Below are positions 35,536 to 46,109 of a DNA stretch of 64,000 bases, piece after piece; the stretch's first letter is position 1; the number at the start of each line of letters is the position of its first letter. Where the stretch lies: NCBI GenBank assembly GCA_037179385.1, contig CM074189.1:26969648-27033647 (forward strand). Reading direction: 5' to 3'. The position numbers and the translations under genes were made by a program. The notes under the pieces were generated by a model, which did not search any database, was not told the DNA's origin, and saw nothing but the letters and a program-made list of their open reading frames with translations. Source of the stretch: Holothuria scabra (lineage: Eukaryota > Echinodermata > Holothuroidea > Aspidochirotida > Holothuriidae).

Positions 35536-35836
35536 GTTAGTAAGACTTAATTTGGCTATTTGACTTTTCAGTAAATGCCCATTGTAAAAAAGGTTTGTTT
35601 TTAACTTTTCCTACTTCAAGAAATAGTCACGATTTTAACAAGTATTCCAAACCAAGCCATCATTTTGTTACACACAGATAGTGATTTGATATTGCAATGG
35701 ATTTCTTACATCTCTCAACGCTTATAAAAAAAACTTGTCATTGAATTGCGTAAATATTAATTTCAATGGCTTTTTACATTTAGTTAACATTGGGAGTAAA
35801 GCTTTTTATGATTAATTTTGGTTTGATCCCTTTTAG

Positions 35837-36088
35837 GCTTCAATACACCTCCTGTGATCACCTGTCCTACAACAGTGGTTGTGACATCTCTGGCAGGAAA
35901 TGTTGGCAACTTTGTATCCTGGAACCCACTAACCTGTGTTGATGCAGAGGATGGAACCATCACTACATCTGTGTGTGTGCCTGCATCAGGATCTTTCTTC
36001 CCTGGTGTTGGTGTAAACACAGTTTCCTGTACATGTACAGACAGTGGTGGATTATCTGATGCATGTACCTTCTCAGTGACTATTGCTG
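35837..36088 (+). CDS. HYR exon B1
   Basis: 252 bp, phase 1-1, acceptor cccttttag, donor GTTAGT. One intact six-cysteine HYR module with the B signature: FNTPPVITCPTTV, then NFVSWNPLTCVDAEDG, and VTIAG at the end. It precedes C1 by a short intron of about 305 bp, forming the B-C pair that recurs three times in the array. Confidence 0.85.
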
Positions 36089-36393
36089 GTTAGTAAGGCT
36101 TAATTTCAATTTGGCTATTTGACTTTTCAGTTAATGCCCAATGTAATAAAAGTTTGTTTTTAACTTTTCCTACTTCAAAAAATAGTTACGCTTTTAACAA
36201 GTATTCCAAACCAAGCCATCATGTTGTTACACACAAATAGTGATTTTATATTGCAATATATTTCTTACATCTCTCGACGCTTATTAAAAACTTGTCATTG
36301 AATTGCGTAAATATTAATTTCAATGACTTTTAACATTTAGTTAATATTGGAAGTAAAACTTTTTATGATTACTCTTGGTTTGATCCCTTTTAG

Positions 36394-36645
36394 GCTTCAA
36401 TACACCTCCTGTGATCACCTGTCCTACAACAGTGGTTGTGACATCTCTGGCTAATAATGTTGGTATCATTGCATCCTGGAACCCACCAACCTGTGTTGAT
36501 GCAGAAGATGGAACCATCACTACATCTGTGTGTGTGCCTGCATCAGGATCTTTCTTCCTTGGTGTTGGTGTAAACACAGTTACATGTACATGTACATACA
36601 GTGGTGGATTATCTGATGAATGTACCTTCTCAGTGACTGTTGCTG
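36394..36645 (+). CDS. HYR exon C1
   Basis: 252 bp, phase 1-1. The HYR module carries the C signature SLANNVG and CTCTYSGG, where Tyr replaces the Asp found in A and B copies. Unlike C2 and C3 it reads NVGIIASW and FFLGVG. All six cysteines are kept. Confidence 0.85.
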
Positions 36646-37100
36646 GTTAGTAAGACTTATTTTGGCTATTTGCCTTTTCCGTTAATGCCCAATGTAATAA
36701 AAGTTTTAACTCAAAATATGGGCAAATATAAATGCTTTTAACTTTTCCTGCTTTAAGAAATAGTCAAGCTTTTAACAAGTATTCCAAACAAAGCCATCAT
36801 TTTGTTAGATACAGATAGTGATTTTATATTGGAATGGATTTCTTACATCTCTCAACACTTATAAAATACTTGTTATTAAAATGCACTAGAAGAACAGGCC
36901 AAAGCAATTTGGCAGGGGCACAGCATGTTTGAAAGAACTCAGACATTCAGCTCCATTTTTTTTTTTCTGTAGGAAAGTGAAAGTTATCCCAGCTTTTACA
37001 TCTTCTACTTCCAGATGGTCTATCATTAGTACTATGAACATAAATAAGACCGTAAATGTTTATTCATGTTAAAATGTTATAGTATATTATTTTTCCTATC

Positions 37101-37365
37101 TGTACCGTCACAACTCCAAATAATCTACCGGTTGCCGCACGCCCCGATTATGTTTCTCGGGTTTCCCTCGTAAAAAATGTTTGTTACATTGCAATCTGGG
37201 ACCAACCAATCTGTGTTCATGCAGATGATGGAACCATCACTTCATCTGTTTGTGTCCCTGCATAAGGATCTTTCTTCTGTGGTATTGGTGTAAGCATAGT
37301 TACTTGTGAATGTACAAACAGTCGTGGATTATCTTATGCATGTACCTTCTCAGTGACTGTTGCTG
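37101..37365 (+). pseudogene. HYR pseudoexon P1
   Basis: Same degenerate type as P0, with the shared TAA at CCTGCATAAGG. The first Cys of CP is changed (ARPDYV). It lies between C1 and B2. The rest of the reading frame is open, so decay is limited to a few shared lesions. Confidence 0.75.
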
Positions 37366-37665
37366 GTTAGTAAGACTTAATTTGGCTATTTGACTTTTCA
37401 GTAAATGCCCAATGTAAAAAAAGTTTGTTTTTAACTTTTCCTAGTTCAAGAAATAGTCACGATTTTAACAGGTATTCCAAACCAAGCCATCATTTTGTTA
37501 CGCACAGATAGTGATTTGATATTGCAATGGATTTCTTACATCTCTCAACGCTTATAAAAAAACTTGTCATTGAATTGCGTAAATATTAATTTCACTGACT
37601 TTTTACATTTAGTTAACATTGGAAGTAAAGCTTTTTATGATTAATTTTGGTTTGATCCCTTTTAG

Positions 37666-37917
37666 GCTTCAATATACCTCCTGTGATCACCTGTCCTGCA
37701 ACAGTGGTTGTGACATCTCTGGCAGGAAATGTTGGCAACTTTGTATCCTGGAACCCACCAACCTGTGTTGATGCAGAGGATGGAACCATCACTACATCTG
37801 TGTGTGTGCCTGCATCAGGATCTTTCTTCCCTGGTGTTGGTGTAAACACAGTTTCCTGTACATGTACAGACAGTGGTGGATTATCTGATGAATGTACCTT
37901 CTCAGTGACTATTGCTG
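37666..37917 (+). CDS. HYR exon B2
   Basis: 252 bp, phase 1-1, intact B-type HYR module (PATVVVTSLAGNVG, NFVSWNPPTCVD). Nearly identical to B3 at 39.5 kb, including its introns, but without the B3 two-base deletion. Confidence 0.85.
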
Positions 37918-38221
37918 GTTAGTAAGGCTTAATTTCAATTTGGCTATTTGACTTTTCAGTTAATGCCCAATGTAATAAAAGTTTGTTTTTAACTTTTCCT
38001 ACTTAAAGAAATAGTCAGGCTTTTAACAAGTAATCCAAACCAAGCCATCATGTTGTTACACACAAATAGTGATTTTATATTGCGATACATTTCTTACATC
38101 TCTCGACGCTTATAAAAAACTTGTCATGAATTGCGAAAATATTAATTTCAATGACTTTTAACATTTAGTTAATATTGGAAGTAAAACTTTTTATGATTAC
38201 TCTTGGTTTGATCCCTTTTAG

Positions 38222-38473
38222 GCTTCAATACACCTCCTGTGATCACCTGTCCTACCCCAGTGGTTGTGACATCTCTGGCTAATAATGTTGGTAACATTGC
38301 ATCCTGGAACCCACCAACCTGTGTTGATGCAGAAGATGGAACCATCACTACATCTGTGTGTGTGCCTGCATCAGGATCTTTCTTCCCTGGTGTTGGTGTA
38401 AACACAGTTACATGCACATGTACATACAGTGGTGGATTATCTGATGAATGTACCTTCTCAGTGACTGTTGCTG
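38222..38473 (+). CDS. HYR exon C2
   Basis: 252 bp, phase 1-1, intact C-type HYR module with PTPVVVTSLANNVGN and CTCTYSGG. It appears identical to C3 (40047-40298) over the whole exon, indicating very recent duplication or homogenisation. Confidence 0.85.
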
Positions 38474-38928
38474 GTTAGTAAGACTTATTTTGGCTATTTG
38501 CCTTTTCCGTTAATGCCCAATGTAATAAAAGTTTTAACTCAAAATATGGGCAAATATAAATGCTTTTAACTTTTCCTGCTTTAAGAAATAGTCAAGCTTT
38601 TAACAAGTATTCCAAACAAAGCCATCATTTTGTTAGATACAGATAGTGATTTTATATTGGAATGGATTTCTTACATCTCTCAACACTTATAAAATACTTG
38701 TTATTAAAATGCACTAGAAGAACAGGCCAAAGCAATTTGGCAGGGGCACAATATGTTTGAAAGAACTCAGACATTCAGCTCCATTTTTTTTTTCTGTAGG
38801 AAAGTGAAAGTTATCCCAGCTTTTACATCTTCTACTTCCAGATGGTCTATCATTAGTACTATGAACATAAATAAGACCGTAAATGTTTATTCATGTTAAA
38901 ATGTTATAGTATATTATTTTTCCTATCT

Positions 38929-39192
38929 GTACCGTCACAACTCCAAATAATCTACCGGTTGCCGCACGCCCCGATTATGTTTCTCGGGTTTCCCTCGTAA
39001 AAAATGTTTGTTACATTGCAATCTGGGACCAACCAATCTGTGTTCATGCAGATGATGGAACCATCACTTCATCTGTTTGTGTCCCTGCATAAGGATCTTT
39101 CTTCTGTGGTATTGGTGTAAGCATAGTTACTTGTGAATGTACAAACAGTCGTGGATTATCTTATGCATGTACCTTCTCAGTGACTGTTGCTG
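38929..39192 (+). pseudogene. HYR pseudoexon P2
   Basis: Near-identical copy of P1 one 1.83-kb period downstream, between C2 and B3, with the same in-frame TAA and donor. Confidence 0.75.
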
Positions 39193-39492
39193 GTTAGTAA
39201 GACTTAATTTGGCTATTTGACTTTTCAGTAAATGCCCAATGTAAAAAAAGTTTGTTTTTAACTTTTCCTAGTTCAAGAAATAGTCACGATTTTAACAGGT
39301 ATTCCAAACCAAGCCATCATTTTGTTACGCACAGATAGTGATTTGATATTGCAATGGATTTCTTACATCTCTCAACGCTTATAAAAAAACTTGTCATTGA
39401 ATTGCGTAAATATTAATTTCACTGACTTTTTACATTTAGTTAACATTGGAAGTAAAGCTTTTTATGATTAATTTTGGTTTGATCCCTTTTAG

Positions 39493-39742
39493 GCTTCAAT
39501 ATACCTCCTGTGATCACCTGTCCTGCAACAGTGGTTGTGACATCTCTGGCAGGAAATGTTGGCAACTTTGTATCCTGGAACCCACCAACCTGTGTTGATG
39601 CAGAGGATGGAACCATCACTACATCTGTGTGTGCCTGCATCAGGATCTTTCTTCCCTGGTGTTGGTGTAAACACAGTTTCCTGTACATGTACAGACAGTG
39701 GTGGATTATCTGATGAATGTACCTTCTCAGTGACTATTGCTG
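39493..39742 (+). pseudogene. HYR exon B3, frameshifted copy
   Basis: A B-type HYR exon with intact splice signals but 250 bp long. The run of TG dinucleotides before CCTGCATCAGG is one TG shorter than in B1 and B2. The loss shifts the frame in the middle of the module (after about TTSVC), so including the exon would break the protein. Because neighbouring exons are all phase 1-1, skipping this exon would restore the frame. A sequencing or assembly error in the (TG)n run is a real alternative. Confidence 0.75.
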
Positions 39743-40046
39743 GTTAGTAAGGCTTAATTTCAATTTGGCTATTTGACTTTTCAGTTAATGCCCAATGTAA
39801 TAAAAGTTTGTTTTTAACTTTTCCTACTTAAAGAAATAGTCAGGCTTTTAACAAGTAATCCAAACCAAGCCATCATGTTGTTACACACAAATAGTGATTT
39901 TATATTGCGATACATTTCTTACATCTCTCGACGCTTATAAAAAACTTGTCATGAATTGCGAAAATATTAATTTCAATGACTTTTAACATTTAGTTAATAT
40001 TGGAAGTAAAACTTTTTATGATTACTCTTGGTTTGATCCCTTTTAG

Positions 40047-40298
40047 GCTTCAATACACCTCCTGTGATCACCTGTCCTACCCCAGTGGTTGTGACATCTC
40101 TGGCTAATAATGTTGGTAACATTGCATCCTGGAACCCACCAACCTGTGTTGATGCAGAAGATGGAACCATCACTACATCTGTGTGTGTGCCTGCATCAGG
40201 ATCTTTCTTCCCTGGTGTTGGTGTAAACACAGTTACATGCACATGTACATACAGTGGTGGATTATCTGATGAATGTACCTTCTCAGTGACTGTTGCTG
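40047..40298 (+). CDS. HYR exon C3
   Basis: 252 bp, phase 1-1, intact C-type HYR module (PTPVVVTSLANNVGN, CTCTYSGG). It is the last member of the 1.83-kb repeat units. Downstream the array switches to A-type exons spaced about 1.27 kb apart. Confidence 0.85.
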
Positions 40299-40800
40299 GT
40301 TAGTAAGACTTAGTTTGGCTATTTGCCTTTTCCGTTAATGTCCAATGTAATAAAAGTTTAACTCAAAATATGGGAAATATAAATGCTTTTAACTTTTCCT
40401 ACTTTAAGAAATAGTCAAGCTTTTAACAAGTATTCCAAACCAGGCCAACATTTCGTTCGATACAGATAGTGATTTTATATTGCAATGGATTTCTTACATC
40501 TCTCAAAACTTATAAAATACTTGTTATTACAATGCACTAAACGAATAGGCCAAAGCAATTTGGCAGGGGCACAGCATGTTTGAAAGAACTCAGACATTCA
40601 GCTCCAATTTTTGGCAGGGGTACAGCATGTTTGAAAGGATTCAGACATTCAGCTCCAATTTTTTTTCTGTAGTAAAGTGAAAGTTATCGCAGCTTATACA
40701 TCTTCTACTTCCAGATGGTCTATCATTAGTACGATGAACATAAATAAGACCGTAAATGTTTATTTACGTTAAAATGTTATAGTTTATTAGTTTTTCTATC

Positions 40801-41061
40801 TGTACTGTCACAACTCCAAATAATCTACCGGTTGCTGCATGCCCCGATTGTGTTTCTCAGGTTTCCCTCGAAAACAGTGTTTGCAACATTGCAATCTGGA
40901 ACCAACCAATCTGTGTTGAGATGATGGAACCATCACTTCATTTGTTTGTGTCCCTGCATAAGGATCTTTCTTTTGTGGTATTGGTGTAAGCATAGTTACT
41001 TGTGAATGTACAAACAGTCGTGGATTATCTGATGCATGTACCTTCTCAGTGACTGTTGCTG
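40801..41061 (+). pseudogene. HYR pseudoexon P3
   Basis: Degenerate HYR copy between C3 and A2. It keeps the shared TAA and has an additional small deletion near GTGTTGAGATGATGG that also breaks the frame. A 50-bp tandem duplication (GGCAGGGG.ACAGCATG motif) lies about 200 bp upstream. Confidence 0.7.
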
Positions 41062-41360
41062 GTTAGTAAGACTTAATTTGGCCATTTGACTTTTCAGTTA
41101 ATGCCCAATGCAATAAAAGTTTGTTTTTAACTTTTCCTATTTCAAGAAATAGTCACGCTTTTAACAAGTATTCCAAACCAAGCCATCATGTTGTTACACA
41201 CAAATAGTGATTTTATATTGCAATGGATTTCTTACATCTCTCGACGCTTATAAAAAACTTGTGATTGAAATTCATAAATATAAATTTCAGTTACCTTTAA
41301 CATTTAGTTAATATTGGAAGTAAATCTTTCCATGATTACTTTTGGTTTGATGCCTCCTAG

Positions 41361-41612
41361 GTTTACAATCACCTCCTGTGATCACCTGTCCTGACTCAGT
41401 GGTTGTGACATCTATGGCAGGAAATGTTGGCAACGCTGCAGCATGGGACTCACTAACCTGTGTTGATGCAGAGGATGGAACCATCACTACATCTGTGTGT
41501 GTTCCACCATCAGGATCTTTCTTCCCTGGTGTTGATGTAAACACAGTTTTCTGTATATGTACAGACAGTGATGGATTATCTGTTATATGTACCTTCTCAG
41601 TGACTGTTACTG
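41361..41612 (+). CDS. HYR exon A2
   Basis: 252 bp, phase 1-1. A-type HYR module with PDSVVVTSMAGNVGNAA, CVPPSGSFFPGVDVN and a diverged end, CICTDSDGLSVICTF. Six cysteines are present. The acceptor is gatgcctcctag, slightly changed from A1 and A3. Confidence 0.85.
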
Positions 41613-42063
41613 GTTAGTAAGACTTAATTTGGCTATTTGCCTTTTCCGTTAATGCCCAATGTAATAAAAGTTTTAACTCAAAATATGGGCAAATATAAAT
41701 GCTTTTAACTTTTCCTACTTTAAGAAATAGTCAAGCTTTTAACAAGTATTCCAAACAAAGCCATCATTTTGTTAGATACAGATAGTGATTTTATATTGGA
41801 ATGGATTTCTTACATCTCTCAACACTTATAAAATACTTGTAATTAAAATGCACTAAAAGAATAGGCCAAAGCAATTTGGCAGGGGCACAGCATGTTTGAA
41901 AGAACTCAGACATTCAGCTCGAATTTTTTCTGAAGGAAAGTGAAAGTTATCGCAACTTATACATCTTCTGCTTCTAGATGGTCTATCATTTGTACGATGA
42001 ACATAAATAAGACCGTAAATGTTTATTCACGTTAAAATGTTATAGTATATTATTTTTCCTATC

Positions 42064-42328
42064 TGTACCGTCACAACTCCAAATAATCTACCGGTTGCCG
42101 CATGCCCCGATTGTGTTTCTCAGGTTTCCCTCGTAAACAATGTTTGTAACATTGCAATCTGGGACCAACCAATCTGTGTTGATGCAGATGATGGAACCAT
42201 CACTTCATTTGTTTGTGTCCCTGCATAAGGATCTTTCTTTTGTGGTATTGGTGTAAGCATAGTTACTTGTGAATGTACAAACAGTCGTGGATTATCTGAT
42301 GCATGTACCTTCTCAGTGACTGTTGCTG
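42064..42328 (+). pseudogene. HYR pseudoexon P4
   Basis: Degenerate HYR copy between A2 and A3 with the shared TAA. It retains CVDADDGTITS, closer to intact exons than P1 and P2. Confidence 0.75.
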
Positions 42329-42627
42329 GTTAGTAAGACTTAATTTGGCTATTTGACTTTTCAGTTAATGCCCAATGTAATAAAAGTTTGTTTTTAACTT
42401 TTCCTATTTCAAGAAATAGTCACGCTTTTAACAAGTATTCCAAACCAAGCCATCATGTTGTTACACACAAATAGTGATTTTATATTGCAATGGATTTCTT
42501 ACATCTCTCAACGCTTATGAAAAACTTGTCATTGAAATTCATAAATATAAATTTCAGTTACCTTTAACATTTAGTTAATATTGGAAGTAAATCTTTTCAT
42601 GATTACTTTTGGTTTGATGCCTCTTAG

Positions 42628-42879
42628 GTTTACAATCACCTCCTGTGATCACCTGTCCTGACTCAGTGGTTGTGACATCTCTGGCAGGAAATGTTGGCAA
42701 TGCTGCAGCATGGGACTCACTAACCTGTGTTGATGCAGAGGATGGAACCATCACTACATCTGTGTGTGTTCCGCCATCAGGATCTTTCTTCCCTGGTGTT
42801 GATGAAAACACAGTTTTCTGTGTATGTACAGACAGTGATGGATTATCTGATGCATGTACCTTCTCAGTGACTGTTACTG
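42628..42879 (+). CDS. HYR exon A3, last intact array exon
   Basis: 252 bp, phase 1-1. A-type HYR module with CVPPSGSFFPGVDEN and CVCTDSDGLSDACTF. It lies 1267 bp after A2 with pseudoexon P4 between them. It is followed by pseudoexon P5 and then the truncated end of the array. Confidence 0.85.
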
Positions 42880-43328
42880 GTTAGTAAGACTTAATTTGGC
42901 TATTTGACTTTTCCGTTAATGCCCAATGTAATAAAAGTTTAACTCAAAATATGGGCAAATATAAATGCTTTTAACTTTTTCTACTTTAAGAAAAAGTCAA
43001 GCTTTTAACAAGTATTCCAAACCAAGCCATCATTTTGTTAGATACAGATAGTGATTTTATTTGGAATGGATTTTTACATCTCTCAACACTTATAAAATAC
43101 TTGTTATTAAAATGCATTAAAAGAATAGGCCAAAGCAATTTGGCAGGGGCACAGCATGTTTGAAAGAACTCAGACATTCAGCTCCAATTTTTTCTGTAGA
43201 AAAGTGAAAGTTATTGCAACTTATACATCTTCTGCTTCTAGATGGTCTATCATTTGTAGGATGAACATAAATAAGACCGTAAATGTTTATTCACGTTAAA
43301 ATGTTATAGTATATTATTTTTCCCATCT

Positions 43329-43595
43329 GTACCGTCACAACTCCAAAAAATAATCTACCGGTTGCCGCATGCCCCGATTGTGTTTCTCAGGTTTCCCTCG
43401 TAAACAATGTTTGTAACATTGCAATCTGGGACCAACCAATCTGTGTTGATGCAGATGATGGAACCATCACTTCATTTGTTTGTGTCCCTGCATAAGGATC
43501 TTTCTTCTGTGGTATTGGTGTAAGCATAGTTACTTGTGAATGTTCAAACAGTCGTGGATTATCTGATGCATGTACCTTCTCAGTGACTGTTGCTG
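43329..43595 (+). pseudogene. HYR pseudoexon P5
   Basis: Last degenerate HYR copy of the array, with the shared TAA and donor. Array-type intron sequence continues to about 43869 and then stops abruptly. Confidence 0.75.
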
Positions 43596-43909
43596 GTTAG
43601 TAAGACTTAATTTGGCTATTTGACTTAATAAAAGTTTAGCTTAAAATATGGGCAAATATAAATGCTTTTAACTTTTCCTACTTTAAGAAATAGTCAAGCT
43701 AGTATTCCAAACCAAGCCATCCTTTTGTTAGATACAGATAGTGATTTTATATTGCAATGGATTTCTTTCATCTCTCAAAACTTATAAAATACTTGTTATT
43801 AAAATGCATTAAAAGAATATGCCAAAGCAATTTGGCAGGGACAGAGCATGTTTGAAAGAACTCAGACATCCGTCGCAAGGAGCTGCGTCGCAGAGAGTCC
43901 CGTAATGTG

Positions 43910-44189
43910 TAAACCCCGGTACACACTGCCACGATAACTAACGACATTAAGCGACAAGAAGTCGGGTGAACTGTAATCCTGGCGGTGTGGCCAGTTTCAG
44001 CATGCACTATTGTTCCGTCATGATGTCGTAAGACGTCGGTCCGATTGAACATGTTCAATCGTAGTTAGATGCAATCGGTGTGTTTTAATTCCGGGTCACA
44101 CGGCCATGATTACCAAAGAAGTGTCCACGATAAATTGATATTGTATACGACGGAGTCTTGGGTAGTCGTTGTGGCGTGTACAGGGTTTA
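43910..44189. mobile_element. 280-bp MITE with TAAACCC ends
   Basis: TAAACCCCGGTACACACTGC at the left and the complement of GGCGTGTACAGGGTTTA at the right give imperfect inverted repeats of about 30 bp. It has higher GC than its surroundings. TA at both edges suggests a TA target site. It lies just after the abrupt end of the HYR array. Confidence 0.55.
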
Positions 44190-44589
44190 AGGGGTTTTAG
44201 ATAACACGACATGGACAGGGAGAAGCGGCATCCTAACCCCATCGAAATCATAAGCTTTAGCTATAGCTTAGGATTTCTTTGCTTAACCCGCAGTTCACGT
44301 CGTCGAACTGACGTCCGCGTCCTGAAATTTTTGCGCTTTAGATTTCCACTCCGCAGAATCGTCATCGTCGTCGTCGTCGTCATCTTGAAAATTTGTGGCC
44401 TTAGATGCAAAACGGTGAAAGATTTTCGTATTTGACAAGAACAATGTTAAAAGTTGAATTGCGGTGGCGCGTGAGGATAAAAATTAAAATTCTGTGTCTT
44501 TCTGTGCAATGTAATGCCATGTACGCTACCTTTCGAAGTAAAATTTGTTTTTAAATATGCATACTTTTAGAAGCCAACATAAAAGGACA

Positions 44590-45230
44590 TCGATCGGCAT
44601 AGGCGAACGGGAGCATTTCAGTTTGCTGGTTTTTTTCTTGGCAACAAAACATCATTTTGTTACAAAGACTATCTAAGCGGGACGCCACCATTAGTTGGCG
44701 CGGAGCGTAGAGAAAATTTCGAAAATTCCTACCCCTCAGATGGCCGGAAATAGCATTTTCCAGACTTATACGAAGAATCTAACGAGTCGCTATCTTCGTT
44801 TGTCGTTTACAATAAAATGATCACTTTAAAATAAGGTCGCAAATTGCAAAATGATCAGAAACTTATTATAACACACTTGCGTCCCTGAAAAAGTAACTTT
44901 GCCCGAAAGACTATCTAAGCGGAGCGCCACCATTAGTTGGCGGGGAGCGTAAAGAAAATTTTGAAAAATTGCAATCCCTCAGATGGCCGAAAATTGCGTT
45001 GTCAGCATGCTTAGTAATCAGAATATTACCACGTTAAATGTTACTTCACTTTAATATAAACGGTCTTGATTCTTTTCGGGGGAACTATACAACGGAATTG
45101 AAAATATGCTAATGCTTCTCTACTGTATCTCTTGGCTAAGTTCAAGATCCGCTGAATTGATGAAACTGTCTGTGACTGCTCGAACTCCCGACTGTTAATG
45201 ATTTTACCCCTAACATCTCTCGCATGGTAA
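44590..45230 (+). repeat. Repeat family R, partial copy R0
   Basis: Contains two copies (about 44666-44775 and 44910-45000) of the subrepeat GACTATCTAAGCGGAGCGCC...ATTAGTTGGCG...GGAAAT, then the GGGGAACTATACAACG block of family R. Confidence 0.6.
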
Positions 45231-46109
45231 TTGGTAAACTATTGCTCACTCCACCTAAACCCTGGGCTTCCATGCCCCCGTTACTTACGACTATTCCGGC
45301 CGGGGAAGAAGTCTAAGGGATGGGTCCCTCGGGCCCTTTTACGAATTTGCATGAAGGTAGATGTCCTCAGAGGCAATCGTTGCCACCAGGGCGTCACAGA
45401 GTCTACCCTTTCAAGTAAAATTTGACGAAATTTGCCTTTTTTTAGGAATTAAAAATGGCATCACTGAGGGGGCCTTGCAGAGACAATCCTTCCCCTCTGA
45501 AAATTTTTGAGAAATTGGGTGTCCTCCCTCCCCTTCGTACGTCACTGATCATCATGGACAGGGTCCGGAACAACGGTGCGGTTGCTACGGTGTTTTCTGC
45601 TAGGCATATTGCTCTTGCATATAGCTCGTTCGCGACGACTACGCCACACGTCAACGGAACCATCATAAAGTTAATGACCCGCCGCTCGTGCTAGCTAGTG
45701 ATTAAGACCTGTTACATGCGTCCTTGGCATCACTTTTGAGACCCACGCATACCATAGGCGGTTTAAAAAAAAGTGATTAGAATGCCTGACTGCCACGCAC
45801 ACAGTTAGACATGCTGTGGTCACACCTCTGTAAATACGATTGCGCTGTTGGTGTTTCGGGGATAGGAGCAAAACTGCAGTTAAATATATAGCCGAAAGTG
45901 TCTGCGACACATGACTAGAGTTTTACTGCGGATTGGTCGATGCTGGATGGGGCAACCAAAATCTTTTCTGAATTCTACTGTACCTGTAGAACTGTTTTTT
46001 TTAATAAGAAAAAAAAAAACAACAAAATTTGAAAAGGGCAAATTGTGAAATCTGAGGGGGGTCTTGACGTCGGCGACCCCCCTGGATCTGCCACTGCGTT
46101 GGGGCGATG

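Larger units (their letters stand above)
34288..43869 (+). repeat. Tandem HYR exon array (exons plus introns)
   Basis: About 9.6 kb of tandemly duplicated exon-intron units in the order A1 P0 B1 C1 P1 B2 C2 P2 B3 C3 P3 A2 P4 A3 P5. The C-P-B unit has a period of about 1825-1829 bp (B1, B2 and B3 spaced 1829 and 1827 bp; C1, C2 and C3 spaced 1828 and 1825 bp). A2 to A3 is 1267 bp. Introns are as similar as exons, so whole blocks were duplicated recently, probably by unequal crossing-over. Recurrent intron landmarks are TTGGCTATTTGACTTTTCAG after each donor and CAAGCCATCAT about 100 bp further on. Confidence 0.85.

Noticed and set aside
34521..42811. Minus-strand frames of about 78 codons opposite every HYR exon
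   Set aside because: They are shadows of the conserved + strand exons; the + strand has matching splice sites, symmetric phases and a recognised domain.
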